8,033 bases of DNA from an uncultured bacterium (lineage in GTDB: Bacteria; Actinomycetota; Coriobacteriia; Coriobacteriales; Coriobacteriaceae). The stretch covers positions 1-8,033 of the forward strand of contig CAJMPM010000061.1 in NCBI GenBank assembly GCA_905215225.1. The letters run 5' to 3'. Below the pieces are notes generated by a model, which was not told the DNA's origin, ran no database searches, and saw only the letters and a list, made by a program, of their open reading frames with translations. Positions 5,261 through 8,033 of this stretch are shown here, piece by piece; position 1 is the stretch's first letter; each line of letters starts with the position of its first letter. The position numbers were made by a program, and so were the translations under genes.

Positions 5261-6472
5261 TTAGACCAACTTAAAGCCCTTGCGCTTGCCTACGGAGAGG
5301 GTGTCGCCCAGCTTGAGGGCGCTCGGGTCGATGTTGTAGCTCTTGGGAGCCACGGCCTTGCCGTTGATCTTGACGCCGCCGCCGTCGATATCGCGACGAG
5401 CCTGGCCGGCGCTCGCCGAAAGGCCCAGGTCCTTAAGCAGACCTGCGAGGTAGATCTGGCCCTCGTCGTTGACGGTCAGCTCAACGTGCTTCTCGGGGAA
5501 GTCGGCAAGCTGGCCCTCCTTGAACACGCGGTCGAACTCGGCCTGAGCCTCGTCACCGGCACCGGCGCCGTGATAGGTGTCGCACAGGTCGCGGCCCAGT
5601 GCGCGCTTGAGCTCGTAGGGGTCGGCAGAACCATCGGCCAGGGCAGCGTCGATCTTGTCGACCTCGGCCGGGGTGAGCGAGCTGGCCAGACGATAGTACT
5701 TGCCGATCATCTCGTCGGGGATGGACATGGTCTTGCCGAACATATCCTTGGGAGCATCGGTCAGGCCGATGTAGTTGCCGTAGGACTTGGACATCTTGCG
5801 CACGCCATCGGTGCCCTCGAGCAGCGGCATGGTAAGCGCGATCTGCGGCTCCATGCCCATCTTCTCCATGAGCTCGCGACCAGCGAGCAGGTTGAAGAGC
5901 TGGTCGGTGCCGCCCATCTCCACGTCGGCCTTGATCTGAACGGAGTCGAAGGCCTGCATCACGGGGTACAGGAACTCGTGCAGGGCGATCGGCGTCTGGG
6001 ACTGGTAGCGCTTGGTAAAGTCATCGCGCTCAAGAATGCGGGCGACGGTGAACTTGGAGCACACCTGCAGCAGGCCGGCCAGATCCATCGACAGGATCCA
6101 GTCGCCGTTGTGCACGATGGTGGTCTTCTCGGGATCCAGGATCTTCATGGCCTGGCTCACGTAGGTCTCGGCGTTGGCCTCGATCTGCTCCTGCGAAAGC
6201 TGCGGGCGGGTGGAGTTCTTGCCCGAAGGATCACCGATCAGCGCGGTGCCGTTACCGATGATGAGGGTGACGTTGTGGCCCAGGTCCTGGAACTGACGCA
6301 TCTTGCGCAGGGGCACGGCGTGGCCCAGGTGCAGGTCGGGGCTGGTGGGATCGACGCCGAGCTTGATGTTGAGGGGCTCGCCCTTCTCAAGCTTCTTGCG
6401 AAGGTCGGCCTCGGGGACGATCTGCGCGGCGCCCGAGGTGATGATACGCATTTGCTCGTCAACAGACAGCAT
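5261..6472 (-). CDS. tyrS: Tyrosyl-tRNA synthetase
   Basis: A class I synthetase that activates tyrosine with ATP and charges tRNA-Tyr in the cytoplasm. At 403 residues it is full length. The HIGH-type motif is HLGH (48-51) within DPTSPDLHLGHAVPLRKMRQ. The tyrosine-binding helix region contains MGGTDQ (186-191), and KMSKS is at 226-230. The last 65 or so residues form an S4-type RNA-binding domain (LKDLGLSASAGQARRDIDGG). The HLGH form and overall sequence resemble the TyrZ-like branch rather than the E. coli TyrS branch. The ATG at 6472 has AAAAGGAGG seven bases upstream, an excellent ribosome site. It lies 97 bases after the U32 gene, on the same strand. I see no T-box leader in that gap, only a small hairpin. 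Its 3' end is followed by a standard terminator. Confidence 0.97.
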   Translation of the reverse strand: MLSVDEQMRIITSGAAQIVPEADLRKKLEKGEPLNIKLGVDPTSPDLHLGHAVPLRKMRQFQDLGHNVTLIIGNGTALIGDPSGKNSTRPQLSQEQIEANAETYVSQAMKILDPEKTTIVHNGDWILSMDLAGLLQVCSKFTVARILERDDFTKRYQSQTPIALHEFLYPVMQAFDSVQIKADVEMGGTDQLFNLLAGRELMEKMGMEPQIALTMPLLEGTDGVRKMSKSYGNYIGLTDAPKDMFGKTMSIPDEMIGKYYRLASSLTPAEVDKIDAALADGSADPYELKRALGRDLCDTYHGAGAGDEAQAEFDRVFKEGQLADFPEKHVELTVNDEGQIYLAGLLKDLGLSASAGQARRDIDGGGVKINGKAVAPKSYNIDPSALKLGDTLSVGKRKGFKLV

Positions 6473-6494
6473 TGGGTATCCTCCTTTTGCTATA

Positions 6495-6519
6495 GCACCC
6501 TCGCCGAAAACGGCGGTGC
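6495..6519 (-). other. Small hairpin in the tyrS leader
   Basis: On the - strand, CGCCG (6515-6511) pairs with CGGCG (6506-6502) around a TTTT loop, and GCAC with GTGC extends it across a three-base bulge. It ends about seven bases before the tyrS ribosome site and could affect initiation. No T-tract follows, so it is not a terminator. The rest of the 97-base gap holds only a weak -10-like TATCAT. Confidence 0.4.
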
Positions 6520-6568
6520 TGGAAGTCCATAAACTCTCTTATGATAACAAACTGACGCGACGCAGCAT

Positions 6569-8033
6569 CTACGACAGGAAAATCCTCGTCCTGCCGCATG
6601 CGTCGATGGCAACTGGCAGACGTGTACCGTCACGCTCGACCAGATAGCGCACCTGCCGACGACGCAAGCAGTCGCGGCAACGGGCCTGCCCCGTCGCATC
6701 GGTGGCGCAGACGCCCTCGGCGGTCAGCAGGCAGTGCTCGCACACCATGAGCTCGGGACGGTCGGTGTCGACCGGACCCAAGACGCCGGGTTCAGCAGCC
6801 AGCTCGGCAATACGCTCCCTGTCATTGCTGAGCAACTCGGCAGGCAAGTATACCCACCCCGCGCCAAGCCCGCGCAGCCAGGCAAGCGTGGCCCGATTGG
6901 CGCAGAACACCGGCGCCGCCACGTCAAACGTCGTGCCCAGCTCGCGGACCATCGCCACCTGCCCCAGGTTGCGGCAAACAATACGCCCGGCACGTTGCAT
7001 AAGCGCTCGAGTCCGCTCGGCGTCGCCTGCGCGGCACACTTCGTCGAGCACCACCGTCGCATCGGACAGATCCCGCTCATCGCGCGGATCCAAATCCATC
7101 AGCTCCCAGGCAAAGACCATACGAGCAAAAGCCTCATGCTTTGCCGGCTCCGCCGGTCCCGCCAACTCCGTCGGCACGTCGCCATCTGCCAGAACGCCCT
7201 CAAACGGCAGCACCTCAACGGACCGCTCAGCAGGCGCGACCGCATCTGCCTCGACCCGCATGCGCTCCAACACCGTTGCCGTCTGCCCCAGCACGCCGGC
7301 ACTGCGAATCAGATAGACCTCGCAGCCCGCGTCCACCTTGCGTTTGCAATGCACGACGATGCGCTCTCCCGCAGCGGCATCCACGGGGCAAGGCACCTGT
7401 GGCCAGCGCTTGGGCACATCGGGACGCGCGTCGGCACCCGGGTAAAATCGGATCTCGAGCGTATCGCCCGCCGCCACGGCGGCATCAAGCTCAACCGTCA
7501 CCTCATCGTGCCCCACCGCCACCAAGTGGCCCACGCGCACGCCCTGGTTGATTGCGCGCTCAAAGCTCATGAGCTCGGCGCCCGAACGCCCCCGCAGATA
7601 CGCATCGGTAAAGCCGCGGTTGAACGACCTTCCCAGCTCGCGCTCAAGCGCCGGCACCGCATCGGCATCCCATGTGCCGTCGCGCAGCATATTGAGCGCC
7701 CGACGCCACACCCTCACCACGTTAAAGACGTAGTCGGGATTCTTCATGCGGCCCTCGATCTTGAGCGATGCCACGCCGGCGGCAACAAGCTCGGGCAGAT
7801 GCGCGATGCCCAGATAGTCACGCGGACAAAGCAGGCGATCCCCTTCGACAGCGACAACACTCTGCCCCGCCTCGTCCACCAAGTCATAGGATAGACGGCA
7901 CGGTTGAGTGCAATCACCGCGCATCGCAGAGCGGCCACGTCGAAGGGCAGAGAACCCGCACGCACCCGAGTATCCAATGCAAATAGCGCCGTGACAGAAC
8001 ACCTCGATGGGCACGCCAGTAGCGCAAAGCGCC
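6569..8033 (-). CDS. Peptidase U32 family protein (RlhA/TrhP-like), 5' end missing
   Basis: The frame is open to the right edge: codons beyond the GTG at 8014 continue as LCATG before VPIEVFCHGAICIGYSGACG, a typical mid-protein U32 block. The N-terminal part is therefore outside the window, and 487 codons are visible. Cysteines in HGAIC, SGAC, GDC and QPCR have the spacing expected of the family's iron-sulfur cluster site. SLKIEGRMKNPDYVFNVV closes the first U32 core. The segment from INQGVRVGHLV through GCEVYLIR resembles the beta-rich DUF3656-like domain, and a second U32-like part follows with CRNLGQVAMV and a cysteine cluster (VCEHC, CRDCL). Characterised relatives in E. coli hydroxylate 23S rRNA C2501 (RlhA) or tRNA U34 (TrhP); the older protease label is doubtful. 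Which RNA this protein modifies, if any, cannot be told. Its product would fit beside tyrS as a translation-related neighbour. Confidence 0.88.
   Translation of the reverse strand, partial: ALCATGVPIEVFCHGAICIGYSGACGFSALRRGRSAMRGDCTQPCRLSYDLVDEAGQSVVAVEGDRLLCPRDYLGIAHLPELVAAGVASLKIEGRMKNPDYVFNVVRVWRRALNMLRDGTWDADAVPALERELGRSFNRGFTDAYLRGRSGAELMSFERAINQGVRVGHLVAVGHDEVTVELDAAVAAGDTLEIRFYPGADARPDVPKRWPQVPCPVDAAAGERIVVHCKRKVDAGCEVYLIRSAGVLGQTATVLERMRVEADAVAPAERSVEVLPFEGVLADGDVPTELAGPAEPAKHEAFARMVFAWELMDLDPRDERDLSDATVVLDEVCRAGDAERTRALMQRAGRIVCRNLGQVAMVRELGTTFDVAAPVFCANRATLAWLRGLGAGWVYLPAELLSNDRERIAELAAEPGVLGPVDTDRPELMVCEHCLLTAEGVCATDATGQARCRDCLRRRQVRYLVERDGTRLPVAIDACGRTRIFLS

Noticed and set aside
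5243..6532. Long + strand open frame of 429 codons over tyrS
   Set aside because: It lies antisense to a clear tyrosyl-tRNA synthetase gene, has low-complexity content rich in Gly, Leu, Val and His, and no recognisable domain. It is a shadow of GC-rich codon use.
6473..6568. T-box leader upstream of tyrS
   Set aside because: The gap is only 96 bases and shows no T-box sequence, no specifier stem and no terminator/antiterminator pair.
6734..7894. + strand open frame of 386 codons over the U32 gene
   Set aside because: It is antisense to a well-supported U32 family protein, and its composition again matches a shadow frame.

Overview
The window looks like a housekeeping stretch of a GC-rich gut actinobacterium of class Coriobacteriia, most likely a Collinsella relative. 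That rests on recalled similarity of the proteins and on short intergenic repeats built on GGGGACGTTC and GACTAGTC, which I associate with that group. I could not check it by search.

Layout from left to right. (1) The 3' part of a citrate synthase gene on the + strand, ending in a strong intrinsic terminator. (2) A Cof-type HAD phosphatase gene on the + strand, broken by one in-frame TGA; the frame stays open on both sides. (3) A nested inverted-repeat element of about 110 bp in the convergent gap. (4) A second, intact Cof-type HAD phosphatase on the - strand, whose ribosome binding site lies inside a foldable leader. (5) An adenine deaminase gene (- strand). A second, inverted copy of the repeat core overlaps its stop codon, and a terminator-like hairpin sits between its likely promoter and its start codon. 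(6) A gap of about 280 bp holding two tandem terminator-like hairpins, one with 21-bp arms, and the ade promoter. (7) tyrS (- strand), tyrosyl-tRNA synthetase. (8) A peptidase-U32 family gene (- strand) that runs off the right edge.

The genes do not form one pathway. Citrate synthase belongs to carbon and glutamate precursor metabolism, adenine deaminase to purine salvage, and TyrRS to translation. The U32 protein is probably an RNA hydroxylation or maturation factor. The two HAD proteins are generic phosphatases.

I found no phage, CRISPR array, transposase, tRNA, rRNA or new multi-gene system. The points worth a second look are the loss of the catalytic aspartate in citrate synthase, the in-frame TGA followed by a hairpin in the first HAD gene, the dispersed inverted repeats, and the structured leaders of the second HAD gene and ade.
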